Assembly (NCBI GenBank): GCA_965222935.1
Contig: CBDCVA010000002.1
Coordinates: 682,001 to 746,000 of the forward strand
From: CBDCVA01 sp965222935 [NCBI: Candidatus Latescibacterota bacterium]
Lineage (GTDB): Bacteria > Latescibacterota > CBDCVA01
Length of the DNA: 64,000 nt
Direction: 5' to 3'
The position numbers and the translations under genes are program-made. Positions 8,655 to 18,385 of this stretch are shown in pieces. Each line of letters opens with the position of its first letter. Positions within the stretch are counted from its first letter, which is position 1. Under the pieces are notes generated by a model. It was given only the letters and a program-made list of their open reading frames with translations. It did no database searches and was not told the origin of the DNA.

Positions 8655-9911
8655 ATGTTCTCATTCATCCATGATTTTCTGATCTATCGAGGCTTGACCG
8701 ATAAGCAGGCCGAGATGGCAATGACCGGAATCAAGATTGCGATCGTGATTCTCACCATCATGCTAACCAATGTAGTGACGCGCCGGTATCTGTTGGCACC
8801 TTTGACATCTTTTGTCAAGAAGAGCAAGACTCATTGGGATAACATCCTGTTGAAACACAAGGTCTTCAACCGCCTCTCCAACCTGTCACCGGCGCTAGTG
8901 GTTTACCTGTTTGCACCGACCTTTGGCCCATACGTGGCACAGTCTCTTCAAAAGGTGGCGTTGGTCTCCATGATTCTCATCGCGGTGCTGGTGGTCGATA
9001 GGTTTCTAAGTGCCCTGGTAGACATCTACCGTTCTTATGAGGTGTCGCGCCATAAACCCATCAAAGGCTACGTCCAAGTGACGAAGATTGCTTTGTATGT
9101 GTTAGGGGCCCTATTTATCCTGGCTACGCTTATGGATAAAGACCCCTGGGGCCTCTTGGTTGGTTTAGGCGCCTTGACCGCGGTCATAATGTTGGTGTTC
9201 AAGGACTCGATTATTGGACTTGTATCTAGTGTTCAACTGACCAGTAATAACATGGTGCGAATTGGGGATTGGATTGAGATGCCAAAATATGGCGCGGATG
9301 GGGATGTGATCGACGTATCACTCCACACGGTCAAGGTTCAAAACTGGGACAAAACGGTGAGCTCTGTTCCAACTTACGCGCTGATGACCGACTCATTCAA
9401 AAACTGGCGGGGAATGGAGGAATCCGGAGGTCGGAGAATCAAACGCTCGATGTATATTGATATTAACAGCATAAAGTTCTGTACAGAGGAGATGCTTGAA
9501 CGGTTCAAGAAGGTTCATTATATTGCTGACTATGTGGCTCAAAAATTCGATGAAATATATAAATTCAACGTGGAAAATGAGGTCGATGAATCGCTGCTCA
9601 TCAATGGTCGACATTTGACTAATATTGGTACTTTTAGAGCTTATGTATGTGCCTATCTACGTCAGCACCCCAAAATACGTAACGATATGACTTTTATCGT
9701 TAGGCATATGCCACCCAGTGAATATGGATTACCCATCGAGATTTATGTCTTTAGTAGTGACCAGGTCTGGGCCAACTACGAAGCCATACAGGCTGATATC
9801 TTTGACCATATCCTGGCTGTGCTACCTGAATTTGATCTTAGGGTTTACCAAAGTCCTAGCGGCCACGATATTCAGACAGGACTGGCGGCATTGGGCGGCG
9901 TGAGAGATTAG
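8655..9911 (+). CDS. MscS-family mechanosensitive channel, YbdG/MscM type
   Basis: 418 residues, close to the length of E. coli YbdG (415). There are five predicted N-terminal transmembrane segments. The pore helix region GLLVGLGALTAVIMLVFKDSIIGLVSS leads into the MscS beta domain MVRIGDWIEMPKYGADGDVIDVSLHTVKVQNWDKTV and a YbdG-like cytoplasmic tail (NIGTFRAYV, FIVRHMPPSEYGLPIEIYVF). It should act in the inner membrane as a small-conductance osmotic release valve. The gene is noticeably more AT-rich than its neighbours and is flanked on both sides by IS and gene debris, which points to acquisition. The start follows GCGAGGGT only weakly. Confidence 0.9.
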   Translation: MFSFIHDFLIYRGLTDKQAEMAMTGIKIAIVILTIMLTNVVTRRYLLAPLTSFVKKSKTHWDNILLKHKVFNRLSNLSPALVVYLFAPTFGPYVAQSLQKVALVSMILIAVLVVDRFLSALVDIYRSYEVSRHKPIKGYVQVTKIALYVLGALFILATLMDKDPWGLLVGLGALTAVIMLVFKDSIIGLVSSVQLTSNNMVRIGDWIEMPKYGADGDVIDVSLHTVKVQNWDKTVSSVPTYALMTDSFKNWRGMEESGGRRIKRSMYIDINSIKFCTEEMLERFKKVHYIADYVAQKFDEIYKFNVENEVDESLLINGRHLTNIGTFRAYVCAYLRQHPKIRNDMTFIVRHMPPSEYGLPIEIYVFSSDQVWANYEAIQADIFDHILAVLPEFDLRVYQSPSGHDIQTGLAALGGVRD

Positions 9912-10004
9912 AGGCCTTTGCAGGATCTCATGATGCTGGAGTATTAGGGTTAACCCGCTCCCCGGCGTCGCACGGCATGCCAGGTTTGTCCCAAGTGTCC
10001 ATCC

Positions 10005-10240
10005 GCAGGATCGCTTCCGGAACGGATGAGCCGCCGGGCAGCAAGCTGTGAGCCCGGGACGGATTGTATTGACGGCACTACCCTTGATCAGTATCTTTGT
10101 TTCTAGTGGTATCTTGCAGCTTTCTCCGCCGGGCAGTTCATTCCTGAGCTTTCCGATGGACCATTAGGTATAACCGTTCTCCCGTGGGTCTTCGGGTTCG
10201 AGATACAGCGCCGTGAGGCCCACGCTAGTCCGCCGGACGG
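10005..10240 (-). pseudogene. decayed IS3-family transposase (OrfB C-terminal part)
   Basis: Reading the minus strand in more than one frame gives three blocks of an IS3/IS2-type OrfB. LTALYLEPEDPRENGYT lies near 10.17-10.24 kb (like TLYIEPGSPWENGYIES). IGKLRNELPGGES lies near 10.12-10.16 kb. YNPSRAHSLL...SSVPEAIL lies near 10.01-10.07 kb (like YNTIRPHSSLGYRPPAPEA). Stops and frameshifts separate them. No terminal inverted repeats were recognised. The rest of the gap 9912-10402 holds nothing else recognisable. Confidence 0.6.
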
Positions 10241-10402
10241 CGGTCAGGGACTGTTTCTGCCCTTTGAGGTTTCGATAGGTTGTTTTCAAAATCACTGGAT
10301 GTGGGAGCCTCACTTTCTAATCTTTGACTTTCATCTCTTCTGGAAATGGCTCGGTCCGGACAAACCGATCAGCCGAAATCGGTCTAATCGGAGGTTTACA
10401 AT

Positions 10403-12067
10403 ATGCCAACGATGACAGGTTACCAGTACTTTGCCGAGGCGATGCGAGCCAAAGGTGTGACCCATGTTTTCTTCGTTCCCGTGATCCTGACACCCGCCCT
10501 AGCGAAGATGGAAGAAATGGGTATCACACCCGTGACGACGCATAGCGAGAAGGCTGCGGTCTATATGGCAGATGGATACGCCCGCGTTACGGGGCGGCCG
10601 GGCATTTGCTTGTCGCAAACCGTAGGCAACGCAAATCTGGCGGCCGGTCTGCGCGATCCCTACCTGGCTCGCTCGCCCGTCATCGCCATCACCGGGGGAC
10701 GCTCGCCCGAAAGCAAGTACCGCCATGTTTATCAGGAAATCGAAGACTATCCACTCTTTGAGCCGGTCACCAAATTCAACGCGCAGATAGACACCGTCGA
10801 GCGGTTACCGGACCTGCTACGACAAGCCTTCCGATCGGCTATCACTGGCTGTCCGCAACCGGTTCATCTGGAAATCGCGGGCCTCATCGGACAGGCGATC
10901 GAAGGGGAGGCGGACCTCGACCCTGTCTTCGAGGAACAATTCACTGCAGTTCCCGCCTTCCGGCCTATGGTGAACCCCGAAGAGGTGCGGGAAGCCGCCC
11001 GTGTGCTAACCCACGCCAAGCGTCCCGTCATCGTTGCTGGGGGCGGGGTGGTTGCCTCCGGCGCGCAGGCCGAGGTCGTAGAATTGGCGAAGATGCTCTC
11101 GATACCCGTTGCGACCTCTCTCAACGCCAAGGGAACTATCCCCGAGAACCATCCGCTATCCGTAGGTGTCGTGGGTTTATATTCGCGAACGTGCGCCAAC
11201 CGGGCGGTGGCTGAGGCGGACCTGGTCTTTTACATCGGGAGTCTCACCGGCAGCCAGGTGACTAACCACTGGTGTATCCCGCGCAAAGGGACGCCCGTCA
11301 TGCAACTGGATATCGACCCTGATGGGCTAGGCCGCAACTACCCTAACATCGTCTCGCTATGCGGCGACGGCAAAGCGACGTTACGCCAGCTCATCGAGGT
11401 ACTGAAGCCGGGGGATGCGGACGAGAAGTGGCTCAATCGAGTGGACCAGCTTGTGGGTGAGTGGCGAGCTGATGCCGAGCCCTTGCGCAGTTCCGACGAT
11501 GTGCCCATGCGTCCGGAGCGCATCTGTAAGGAGCTTAGCGAGTTTCTGCCGAAGGACGCTGTGCTCGTTTCGGACACGGGACACTCGGGTATATGGACGG
11601 CGCAGCACGTAGAACTTCATCACCCGACGCAAACCTACATCCGTGCTGCGGGCTCTCTCGGATGGGCGCTCCCAGCGTCTATCGGCGCCAAATGCGCCCA
11701 GCCCCATCGCCCGGTCATCTGCTTTACCGGGGATGGGGGCTTCTACTACCACATGGCTGAACTGGAAACTGCCCTCCGATACGGGGTCAACGTCGTCATC
11801 GTGATCAACAATAACGGTTCTCTTAGCATGGAGCGGGAGATCTTTGCCAGCGCCTACGGTGGAGAACAGAAAACTGGCTTTGAGATGTGGCAGTTCCGGG
11901 AGATGAACTTCGCCAAGGTTGCCGAGGGAATGGGCTGCTTTGGTGTCAGAGCGGAGCGGCCGGAGGAGATCCAGCCCGCGCTTTCGCAGGCGCTGGCCTG
12001 CGGTCGACCGGCGGTTGTCGACATCGTCAGCGACATCATGATCATGGCACCGTTGGGCCAGACCTGA
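10403..12067 (+). CDS. thiamine-pyrophosphate-dependent enzyme, acetolactate-synthase-like
   Basis: 554 residues with the three-domain layout of the pyruvate oxidase/ALS/benzoylformate decarboxylase superfamily. The N-terminal PYR domain has the catalytic Glu in THSEKAAVYMADGYAR. The central domain includes KRPVIVAGGGVVASGA. The C-terminal PP domain has the TPP/Mg motif GDGGFYYHMAELETALRYG followed by NNN. No FAD-binding loop specific to biosynthetic IlvB is evident, and no small regulatory subunit is adjacent, so a catabolic decarboxylase or ligase is more likely than branched-chain synthesis. A GGAGG lies nine bases before the ATG. A lactonase follows in the same direction 290 bp on; a shared pathway is possible but unproven. 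Confidence 0.85.
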   Translation: MPTMTGYQYFAEAMRAKGVTHVFFVPVILTPALAKMEEMGITPVTTHSEKAAVYMADGYARVTGRPGICLSQTVGNANLAAGLRDPYLARSPVIAITGGRSPESKYRHVYQEIEDYPLFEPVTKFNAQIDTVERLPDLLRQAFRSAITGCPQPVHLEIAGLIGQAIEGEADLDPVFEEQFTAVPAFRPMVNPEEVREAARVLTHAKRPVIVAGGGVVASGAQAEVVELAKMLSIPVATSLNAKGTIPENHPLSVGVVGLYSRTCANRAVAEADLVFYIGSLTGSQVTNHWCIPRKGTPVMQLDIDPDGLGRNYPNIVSLCGDGKATLRQLIEVLKPGDADEKWLNRVDQLVGEWRADAEPLRSSDDVPMRPERICKELSEFLPKDAVLVSDTGHSGIWTAQHVELHHPTQTYIRAAGSLGWALPASIGAKCAQPHRPVICFTGDGGFYYHMAELETALRYGVNVVIVINNNGSLSMEREIFASAYGGEQKTGFEMWQFREMNFAKVAEGMGCFGVRAERPEEIQPALSQALACGRPAVVDIVSDIMIMAPLGQT

Positions 12068-12357
12068 TTGCGCATCGGAGCCGATGTCAGGAAGGTGCCG
12101 AGCTTTTCGTATGTTGAACGCGTTCGCGCGCGCATCATTCCAGAAGCGGAATCCGCCGATTCGATAGCGGAAGCTCAAGACGATGCGCCGATGGCCTAGA
12201 CGCTGACGGAGACCGAGACGTTCGATGAGGAGGAGATGAGGCATCCGTTTCAGTATCCACTCGAGGCCAATGTACTCCAGCCTCTTCATGGTACGGCCAA
12301 TCGGGGAATTGGCGAACTCCACGTGCCACTGACGTCCACAGACGGAAAGGAATAGAG

Positions 12358-13374
12358 ATGTCATCTTACCTTTATGTTTCACTCGCGGGGGAGGACAAGA
12401 TCTCCATCTTCACGATGGATCCTGGAACGGGACAGCTCCTGTTGCAGGAGGATGTCGCGGTGGGCGGAGGTCCCGCACCACTCGCGGTCGATCCCCAGAG
12501 CAGGTTCCTCTATGCTGGCCTTCGATCCATCCGTAAAATTTCCAGTTTCCGCATCGATCAAACCACGGGGGGGCTGTCGCTTATCGGGACAGTCTCGCTC
12601 GATGCGGATCCTTGCTACCTCAGCACGGATCGGAAGGGCGGTTTCTTGCTATCCTCCTACTATGGAGCCGGGAGGGCGGCAGTACATCCCATCGGTGCGG
12701 ACGGAGCCGTGAGTGGTTCACCCGTCGAGTGGCTTTCCACGGCTGATAAAGCGCATTCCATCCAGACGGACCCATCCAACAGGTTCGCATTCGTGCCTCA
12801 CGTTGCGGGCCCCAACCTCATTTTCCAGTTCGAGTTCGATGAGACTACAGGTGCTCTCAAACCCAACGCGGTGCCCGTGGTCGTTCCTGAAAAGGGAGCA
12901 GGTCCCCGTCACTTCCGCTTTCATCCGAGTAAGGACATCGCCTACTTCGTGAACGAACAGGGATGCAGTGTGACGGCCTACCACTTCGACCCATCGGCCG
13001 GCACGCTTGCAGCTTTTCAAACGATCTCGACGCAGCCCAAGGGTTTTGATGGAGAGAACAGTTGCGCCCAGATTCAGATCGCGCCTTCAGGGAGATTCCT
13101 CTATGCCCCAAATCGTGGTCACGATAGCATTGCCTGTTTCTCAGTCGACGCATCCACGGGTGAGCTCACTGCTATCGGACACCAACCCACGGAAAAGACC
13201 CCGAGAGCTTTCACCCTCGATCCCGAGGGCCACTTCCTTTTTGCCGCCGGTCTGGATTCGGGGGTGCTTGCCGCATACCGGATCGATCCCCAAAGCGGGG
13301 TCCTAAAGCCCTTGGAGACCTATGCTGTTGGCAAGCAGCCCATGTGGGTGCTCGGTGTGAGGCTGGCAGATTAG
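12358..13374 (+). CDS. 6-phosphogluconolactonase / YbhE-type seven-bladed lactonase
   Basis: 338 residues. Repeated beta-propeller blades are visible as recurring patterns such as FLYAGLRSIRKISSFRID, YVNEQGCSV-like turns, RFLYAPNRGHDSIACFSVD and HFLFAAGLDSGVLAAYRID. The closing PMWV is typical of the lactonase (PF10282) family, which includes 6-phosphogluconolactonase Pgl and muconate-lactonizing enzymes. The pentose-phosphate role is only one possibility; with a TPP enzyme upstream it could hydrolyse another sugar-acid lactone. There is no signal peptide, so it is cytoplasmic. AAAGG precedes the ATG. Confidence 0.85.
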   Translation: MSSYLYVSLAGEDKISIFTMDPGTGQLLLQEDVAVGGGPAPLAVDPQSRFLYAGLRSIRKISSFRIDQTTGGLSLIGTVSLDADPCYLSTDRKGGFLLSSYYGAGRAAVHPIGADGAVSGSPVEWLSTADKAHSIQTDPSNRFAFVPHVAGPNLIFQFEFDETTGALKPNAVPVVVPEKGAGPRHFRFHPSKDIAYFVNEQGCSVTAYHFDPSAGTLAAFQTISTQPKGFDGENSCAQIQIAPSGRFLYAPNRGHDSIACFSVDASTGELTAIGHQPTEKTPRAFTLDPEGHFLFAAGLDSGVLAAYRIDPQSGVLKPLETYAVGKQPMWVLGVRLAD

Positions 13375-13576
13375 CCTCAAAATGGGCTTGTGCGTCGGTC
13401 GCGTCGCTCCATGGCTATGTCCGCCGCCCGGCGGATAAGACTCTGGGGCGATCATAGGGTCTGGCACGACCGATCGGAGCATGTCACGCCGAACCCGGTC
13501 GCTGCCATGAGCGTCCATTCGTACGGCTCGGACGGGTGTCGTCATGCGATTCAACCCTTCCGGCCTTAGGATGCGA

Positions 13577-15283
13577 TCAGCCCGAGACTTCGTGCGGCAG
13601 GCCCGCGTCGCGCGGGATGCGAATCTCCTCGACGAGTTCCTGGATCTCGCTCGGTGGCGCGGGCGTCGCCAGAGACACGGTGACGGCCACCAGGAAGTTC
13701 AGCAACATGCCTAGAGTCCCAATACCCTCAGGCGATATACCCAACCACCAGTGCTCGACCGAGTTAAGCTCAGGATGGATGAACTTGAAGTTGACGATGT
13801 AACCCGCAGTGAAGACAATCCCAACCATCATCCCACTGATGGCGCCGTATTGGTTCACGCGTTTCGAGAAAATCCCCATGATGATGACGGGGAAAAAAGA
13901 AGCCGCCGCCAGACCGAATGCGAACGCGACGACCTGTCCGACGAAGCCGGGCGGGTTCATACCGAAATAGCCGGCTATACATACAGCTACGCCCGCCGAC
14001 ACCCGTGCGGCAATCAGTTCTCCCCTCTCACTGATCCGTGGCTTGAAACCTCGCTTCAGCAGGTCGTGTGCGATAGACGTGGAGATCACCAGCAGCAGTC
14101 CTGCGGCGGTCGAGAGAGCCGCAGCCAGTCCACCCGCTGCGACAAGGCCGACCACCCAATTGGGGAGTTGGGCGATTTCGGGATTCGCCAACACCATGAT
14201 ATCCCGATCGACCGTCAGTTCATTTGCGATGTCCGATTCGGACCCGCGGTACTGGATGATGCCGTCACCGTTCTTGTCCTCGAACCGGATCAAGCCCGTC
14301 CTCTCCCACGTTGCAAACCAGTTCGGGACGTCCTCGTAACGCGTATTGGAGATTGTTGTGAGGAAATTCGTCCGCGCGAAGGCCGCCACTGCGGGCGCGG
14401 TGGTGTACAAGAGCGCGATGAACAAGAGCGCCCAGCCCGCCGAGCTGCGCGCCGAGGCAACTTTCGGCACCGTGTAGAAGCGCACGATGACGTGGGGCAG
14501 ACCGGCCGTTCCGACCATCAGCGCTGCGGTAATGCACAGGACGTCGATCGTCCCCTTCCGCCCATCGGTGTATGCACCGAAGCCCAACTCTTGGCTGAGC
14601 CCGTTGAGCTTGTCGAGCAGGTACTCGCCCGAACCGTCGGCCAGCGACCCACCGAAACCGACTTGCGGGATGACCTCTCCCGTCAGAAGAAGCGAGATGA
14701 AGATAGCCGGGACGAGGTAGGCAAAGATCAAGACGCAGTACTGCACGACCTGGGTATAAGTGATGCCTTTCATGCCCCCAAGCACAGCATAGAAGAACAC
14801 GATCCCCATGCCGACCAGCACACCCTCGGTGACACCCACGTCCAAGAACCGCGAGAAGACGATCCCGACACCACGCATCTGCCCGGATACATACGTGAAG
14901 GAGACGAAAATGGCGCAGACCACGGCCACCTGGCGCGCCGCCTGCGAGGCATACCGATCGCCGACGAAATCGGGCACCGTGTACTTGCCGAACTTACGCA
15001 GATACGGAGCCAAGAGCAGCGCCAGCAGAACGTAGCCGCCGGTCCAGCCCATGAGATAGACGGAGCCGTCACGGCCCATGAACGAAATGAGACCGGCCAT
15101 CGAGATGAACGATGCGGCGCTCATCCAGTCGGCGGCGGTCGCCATGCCGTTCATGACCGGCCGTACGCCCTTGCCGGCTACGTAGAATTCGCCCGTCGTG
15201 CGGGCCTTCGACCAGATCGCCACGCCGATGTACAGCGCAAACGAAAGGCTGACGATGACGAACGTCCAGGCCTGCACGTTCAT
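13577..15283 (-). CDS. sodium:solute symporter, VC_2705/ActP subfamily large subunit
   Basis: 568 residues with 13 or so transmembrane helices of the SSS family. Recognisable parts are FYVAGKGVRPVMNGMATAADWMSAASFISMAG near the N-terminus, the TYVSGQMRGVGIVFSRFLDV segment and GLAAALSTAAGLLLVISTSIAHDL, the Na+-site region. A loop with DKNGDGIIQYRGSESDI looks like an EF-hand-type calcium loop inside the VC_2705-specific insertion. These transporters take up short organic acids such as acetate with Na+. Its ATG overlaps the stop of the DUF4212 gene upstream (ATGA), so both subunits are co-translated. Confidence 0.92.
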   Translation of the reverse strand: MNVQAWTFVIVSLSFALYIGVAIWSKARTTGEFYVAGKGVRPVMNGMATAADWMSAASFISMAGLISFMGRDGSVYLMGWTGGYVLLALLLAPYLRKFGKYTVPDFVGDRYASQAARQVAVVCAIFVSFTYVSGQMRGVGIVFSRFLDVGVTEGVLVGMGIVFFYAVLGGMKGITYTQVVQYCVLIFAYLVPAIFISLLLTGEVIPQVGFGGSLADGSGEYLLDKLNGLSQELGFGAYTDGRKGTIDVLCITAALMVGTAGLPHVIVRFYTVPKVASARSSAGWALLFIALLYTTAPAVAAFARTNFLTTISNTRYEDVPNWFATWERTGLIRFEDKNGDGIIQYRGSESDIANELTVDRDIMVLANPEIAQLPNWVVGLVAAGGLAAALSTAAGLLLVISTSIAHDLLKRGFKPRISERGELIAARVSAGVAVCIAGYFGMNPPGFVGQVVAFAFGLAAASFFPVIIMGIFSKRVNQYGAISGMMVGIVFTAGYIVNFKFIHPELNSVEHWWLGISPEGIGTLGMLLNFLVAVTVSLATPAPPSEIQELVEEIRIPRDAGLPHEVSG

Positions 15284-15555
15284 GTCTGGTCAGGCTCCCG
15301 CTCGCCCATGCCGGACTTTCTGTCGAGGCGGTTCATGAGCAAGACATAGATGAAGATCAGCGCGACGAAGACGTAAATCGAGCCTTGCTGCGCGAACCAG
15401 AAGCCGAGGCCGAAGCCGCCGATCCTAATCCGATCGAGGTAGTCCACGAACAGAATAGCGCAGCCGTAAGACACGATGAACCATACCACCAGCAGGATGC
15501 ACAGGTAAAGGAGGTTCCGCCTCCAGTACGCGTGCCTAGCGTCATTCATCGCCAC
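15280..15555 (-). CDS. DUF4212 small subunit of sodium:solute symporter
   Basis: 91 residues with two transmembrane helices (YLCILLVVWFIVSYGCAILF and SIYVFVALIFIYVLLMNRLD). Both the length and the segment FGFWFAQQGS-like GLGFWFAQQGSIYVF are the hallmark of DUF4212, always found just ahead of a VC_2705-type symporter, as here. It ends in an ATGA overlap with the large subunit. The start is GTG 15555, with ATG 15549 two codons later as the alternative. Confidence 0.92.
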   Translation of the reverse strand: MAMNDARHAYWRRNLLYLCILLVVWFIVSYGCAILFVDYLDRIRIGGFGLGFWFAQQGSIYVFVALIFIYVLLMNRLDRKSGMGEREPDQT

Positions 15556-15689
15556 GATGCGTCCCGGTCAGTCTTGAGGGCCCATGTGCAGATCAGTCCG
15601 CCCCCGCATAGCGGAAAGGCCTAGCTGGGGACGGCGCAGACATCGGAAAGTGAAAGAATACGGAGCGTTCGTGGCATCCGGCAAGCGGA

Positions 15690-15855
15690 ATCTCAGTTCT
15701 TTGGACTTAGGCTGGACCAGCGTGCGGCATGTCCGATGCTCCGAGGCGCCCCGCTTCCCGAATGCTGCAACCACCGTCTCACCCGTGGCCAACTCGACGT
15801 CAGCTTCTCTCAGTATACGGATGATCCGCTCGGCGCCGCGCCACAGCCTGCTCAT
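15690..15855 (-). pseudogene. remnant of IS3-family OrfA (helix-turn-helix part)
   Basis: The minus strand reads GAERIIRILREADVELATGE, then TVVAAFGKRGASEH. This matches the start of IS3-group OrfA (EQIIRKLREAEVELAQGKTVEEVCRKLGVSEQTY). The match dissolves after that and the recognition helix is lost. It lies in the 600-bp gap upstream of PhyH copy 1; the remainder of that gap shows nothing recognisable apart from the Shine-Dalgarno sequence of phyH. Confidence 0.55.
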
Positions 15856-16164
15856 TGCCCATCCTTGTCGTCGTTGCTTATCTTATCAGTCGATTCACAC
15901 AGCGGGTGGACTGGTTGATGGAGGTCGGGGCCGCCCACCGCTAAATCTGACTGGACATGCGGTGGCCATATCACTATAGTTCTAGCGTCTGACCGAAACG
16001 GCACGGAGTTCACTCACCCATCGCGGTTCAGAAGGGCGTCGCACGCGGCCCGTGGCCCCTCTCTAAGGGTCACTCGGACTGTCTTGAAGCCTCAGGCTGC
16101 CGCGAAGTCTTGAACCAGGGGCGCCGGACGCAAGCAGTTCTTCGGGGTCTTGAGGAGGAGTGAC

Positions 16165-16977
16165 ATGGACGCACAGGACTACAAATTCTTCGAGGAGCAT
16201 GGCTATCTGGAACTGGGCAAACTGCTCACCGACGAGGAAGTACAGCACTACCTCGAGGTCTACGACCGCGACCGCGCGAGCAACCAGTGTTGCTGGCACC
16301 GCACACCGGGCCTAACGGGACTAGCCGATACTCCGTCGGGGAGCTCGAACATATCCATCAACCTCGACGTGCTGGTGAGCTCGCCCGAGTTTGACACCCT
16401 CGTCCGCCATCCCAAGGTCCTGCCGATAGCGGAGGCGCTCATGGGCGGGCCTATCTGTTTCTCAGAGATTCTTCTCCGCCACGTGGTTCCGTACGATGGC
16501 GAGCACTCCACTGGATGGCATCGGGACAAGCCCCACTGGATCGATCATCCGCTGCGGACGGCCTTCCTCCAGCTCACTGTCTACCTGACGGACGTGGATG
16601 AGAGCACCCACTGCTTGACGCTCTCGCCGGAATCGGCCCACGAGCCTATCTTGGATAGAGAAGCGCAGCTCGAGAGGAGCGGAAGCCATGACGTGTACGG
16701 ACCGGCCGGTACTGCCACCATCTGGAACGTTTCAATGTTTCACGGGGTCACGGTGAAGCCGACCCAGCGGGAACGCAAGAGCGCCCAGATCTATTACGGC
16801 CACCGCGACCGCCCCTACCTGAGCCAGCAATCCATCATCCCTGCCACCCTCTGGCGGGATCACCCTGATCCGGAGGTCCGGGCCTTCTACGGCAACCTGA
16901 ACGACAGGACCCGCATCTACATGGCAGCGGCGGGAGTGGACGCTGTACCATCGTTCGCCATGGCACCGCATAGATGA
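16165..16977 (+). CDS. phytanoyl-CoA dioxygenase (PhyH) family protein, copy 1
   Basis: 270 residues, an Fe(II)/2-oxoglutarate-dependent oxygenase. The iron facial triad is visible: His119 and Asp121 in GWHRDKPHW and the distal His193 in MFHGVTVKP, with an Arg shortly after that could bind 2-oxoglutarate. The ATG at 16165 is chosen because GAGGAGGAG ends five bases before it; an in-frame TTG at 16150 would place that ribosome-binding site inside the gene. A near-identical paralogue of exactly the same length lies on the minus strand at 36691-37503. The substrate is unknown, since most bacterial members do not act on phytanoyl-CoA. Confidence 0.92.
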   Translation: MDAQDYKFFEEHGYLELGKLLTDEEVQHYLEVYDRDRASNQCCWHRTPGLTGLADTPSGSSNISINLDVLVSSPEFDTLVRHPKVLPIAEALMGGPICFSEILLRHVVPYDGEHSTGWHRDKPHWIDHPLRTAFLQLTVYLTDVDESTHCLTLSPESAHEPILDREAQLERSGSHDVYGPAGTATIWNVSMFHGVTVKPTQRERKSAQIYYGHRDRPYLSQQSIIPATLWRDHPDPEVRAFYGNLNDRTRIYMAAAGVDAVPSFAMAPHR

Positions 16978-17245
16978 ACCTCACTGGCCGGGAAGGGACC
17001 GGAACGCATTAAGCCCGTTTTGGGAAATCCACATCCGGGGGCAGTTCGACCTGGCTGACACACGAAGTTGGCTGGCGAGTTTCTCAGGTTTCGCGCGGCG
17101 CTCGGTTTAGCGGGCTTGGCTCGGAACGGTGAATGTGCCCCTGTACGTCTGATCTCAGTCCACCAGCAGGGAACGACGGCTTTCAGCCCCTCGTGGTAGT
17201 GCGGTTCCGGGGCTAGGACGCGATCCGGCACGGGAAAGGCCTCGC

Positions 17246-18385
17246 CTACGTCATTCCCAGCGCCGACGGCTCCTCGGCCAACGCCTTGAGGCGCCCTAGG
17301 AACTGCGCTGCGATCACGCCGTCCACGATGCGGTGATCGCAAGAAAGGGTTAGCGCCATGCGTTTGGCAGGGACGATCTTGTCTTCCACAACGGCCGGCT
17401 TCTCCAGGATGGCGCCAACGGCGAGGATGGCGGCTTCGGGCGGGTGGATGATGGCCTGAAAGGTCTCGACTCCGTACATTCCAAGGTTAGTGATGGTGAA
17501 CCCCGCGTCCGAAACCTCCTCAGCCGAAAGCCTTCCCGAGCGCGCCTTCTCCACCAGTGAGCGCGTCGTGTCGGCGATCTCGGCAAGCGAGCGCTGATCC
17601 GCATCGCGTATCACGGGAACGAGCAGACCGTCATCCACCGCTGTAATCAACCCGATGTTCACCGTGCGAGGGATCGCGAATGCCTCGCCCTGAAGCCGCG
17701 CACACATTTGGGGAAACTCGCGCAACGCTAACCCCGCTGCCTTGACCAAACAGTGGGTGATCGAGATGCCCTCGGGGCGACGGGCCAGAAGCGGTTCCGC
17801 ATTGGCTTCGGCGGTGAGGTAGAAATGTGGCGCCTGCTGAAAGCTCTCTTGTGTCGTGCGGGCGATAGCGCGGCGCATCGAACTCATCGGCACGAGCTCG
17901 ACGTTCTCCGGCGTTCCGCTGATCTTGACGGCGCGCTCCACATCCGCAGTTGTGATCGCACCGCCGGGGCCGCTACCCGAGAGCGCCGCCAGATCAACCC
18001 CGCCCTCGGCCGCGAGCTTGCGCGCCGCAGGCGAGGCGCGCACCCGGCCCGCCCCTGCCCGACGCGGTCCCGCAGGTGCGCTCGTGGTGGTGGTCTGCAC
18101 GGTCTCAGCCGTCGCGGCCGCAACCGCCTCGGCCTCGGGGATTGGCTCATCCTCCTCACCGATCCAGCCCAGAGTCACGCCCACCGGCCGCGTCTCGCCT
18201 TCACTGATGAGCACCTTGCGAAGGAGCCCCGCCGCAGGTGCGGTCACCTCGACGGTGGCCTTTTCGGTCTCGGCCTCGCAGAGGAGCTGGCCCGCTTCGA
18301 CGCGCTCGCCCTCCGCCACGCACCACCGGGTGAGCGTTGCTTCTTCGCTGGTGAGGCCCGACTTGGGAAGCACGATGGGGGTCAT
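17246..18385 (-). CDS. 2-oxoacid dehydrogenase E2 (dihydrolipoamide acyltransferase)
   Basis: 379 residues in three parts. The lipoyl domain (about 1-78) has the modified Lys42 in ETEKATVEV. The peripheral subunit-binding domain (about 105-150) reads RVRASPAARKLAAEGGVDLAALSGSGPGGAI (given here in part). The catalytic acyltransferase domain ends with DHRIVDG (His351). There is a single lipoyl domain and a short Ala/Thr/Pro linker. It is the third gene of an E1alpha-E1beta-E2 operon, its ATG overlapping the E1beta stop (ATGA). No E3 (lipoamide dehydrogenase) is in the window; it must be supplied elsewhere. Acetoin or pyruvate are plausible substrates. Confidence 0.93.
   Translation of the reverse strand: MTPIVLPKSGLTSEEATLTRWCVAEGERVEAGQLLCEAETEKATVEVTAPAAGLLRKVLISEGETRPVGVTLGWIGEEDEPIPEAEAVAAATAETVQTTTTSAPAGPRRAGAGRVRASPAARKLAAEGGVDLAALSGSGPGGAITTADVERAVKISGTPENVELVPMSSMRRAIARTTQESFQQAPHFYLTAEANAEPLLARRPEGISITHCLVKAAGLALREFPQMCARLQGEAFAIPRTVNIGLITAVDDGLLVPVIRDADQRSLAEIADTTRSLVEKARSGRLSAEEVSDAGFTITNLGMYGVETFQAIIHPPEAAILAVGAILEKPAVVEDKIVPAKRMALTLSCDHRIVDGVIAAQFLGRLKALAEEPSALGMT

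Noticed and set aside
12068-12357. Possible gene remnant between the TPP enzyme and the lactonase
   Set aside because: Both strands give short protein-like stretches, for example HLLLIERLGLRQRLG on minus, but no family match or start signal.
13751-15349. 532-residue open frame on the plus strand
   Set aside because: Antisense to the Na+/solute symporter. Composition is rich in Asp, Arg and His with no family features.
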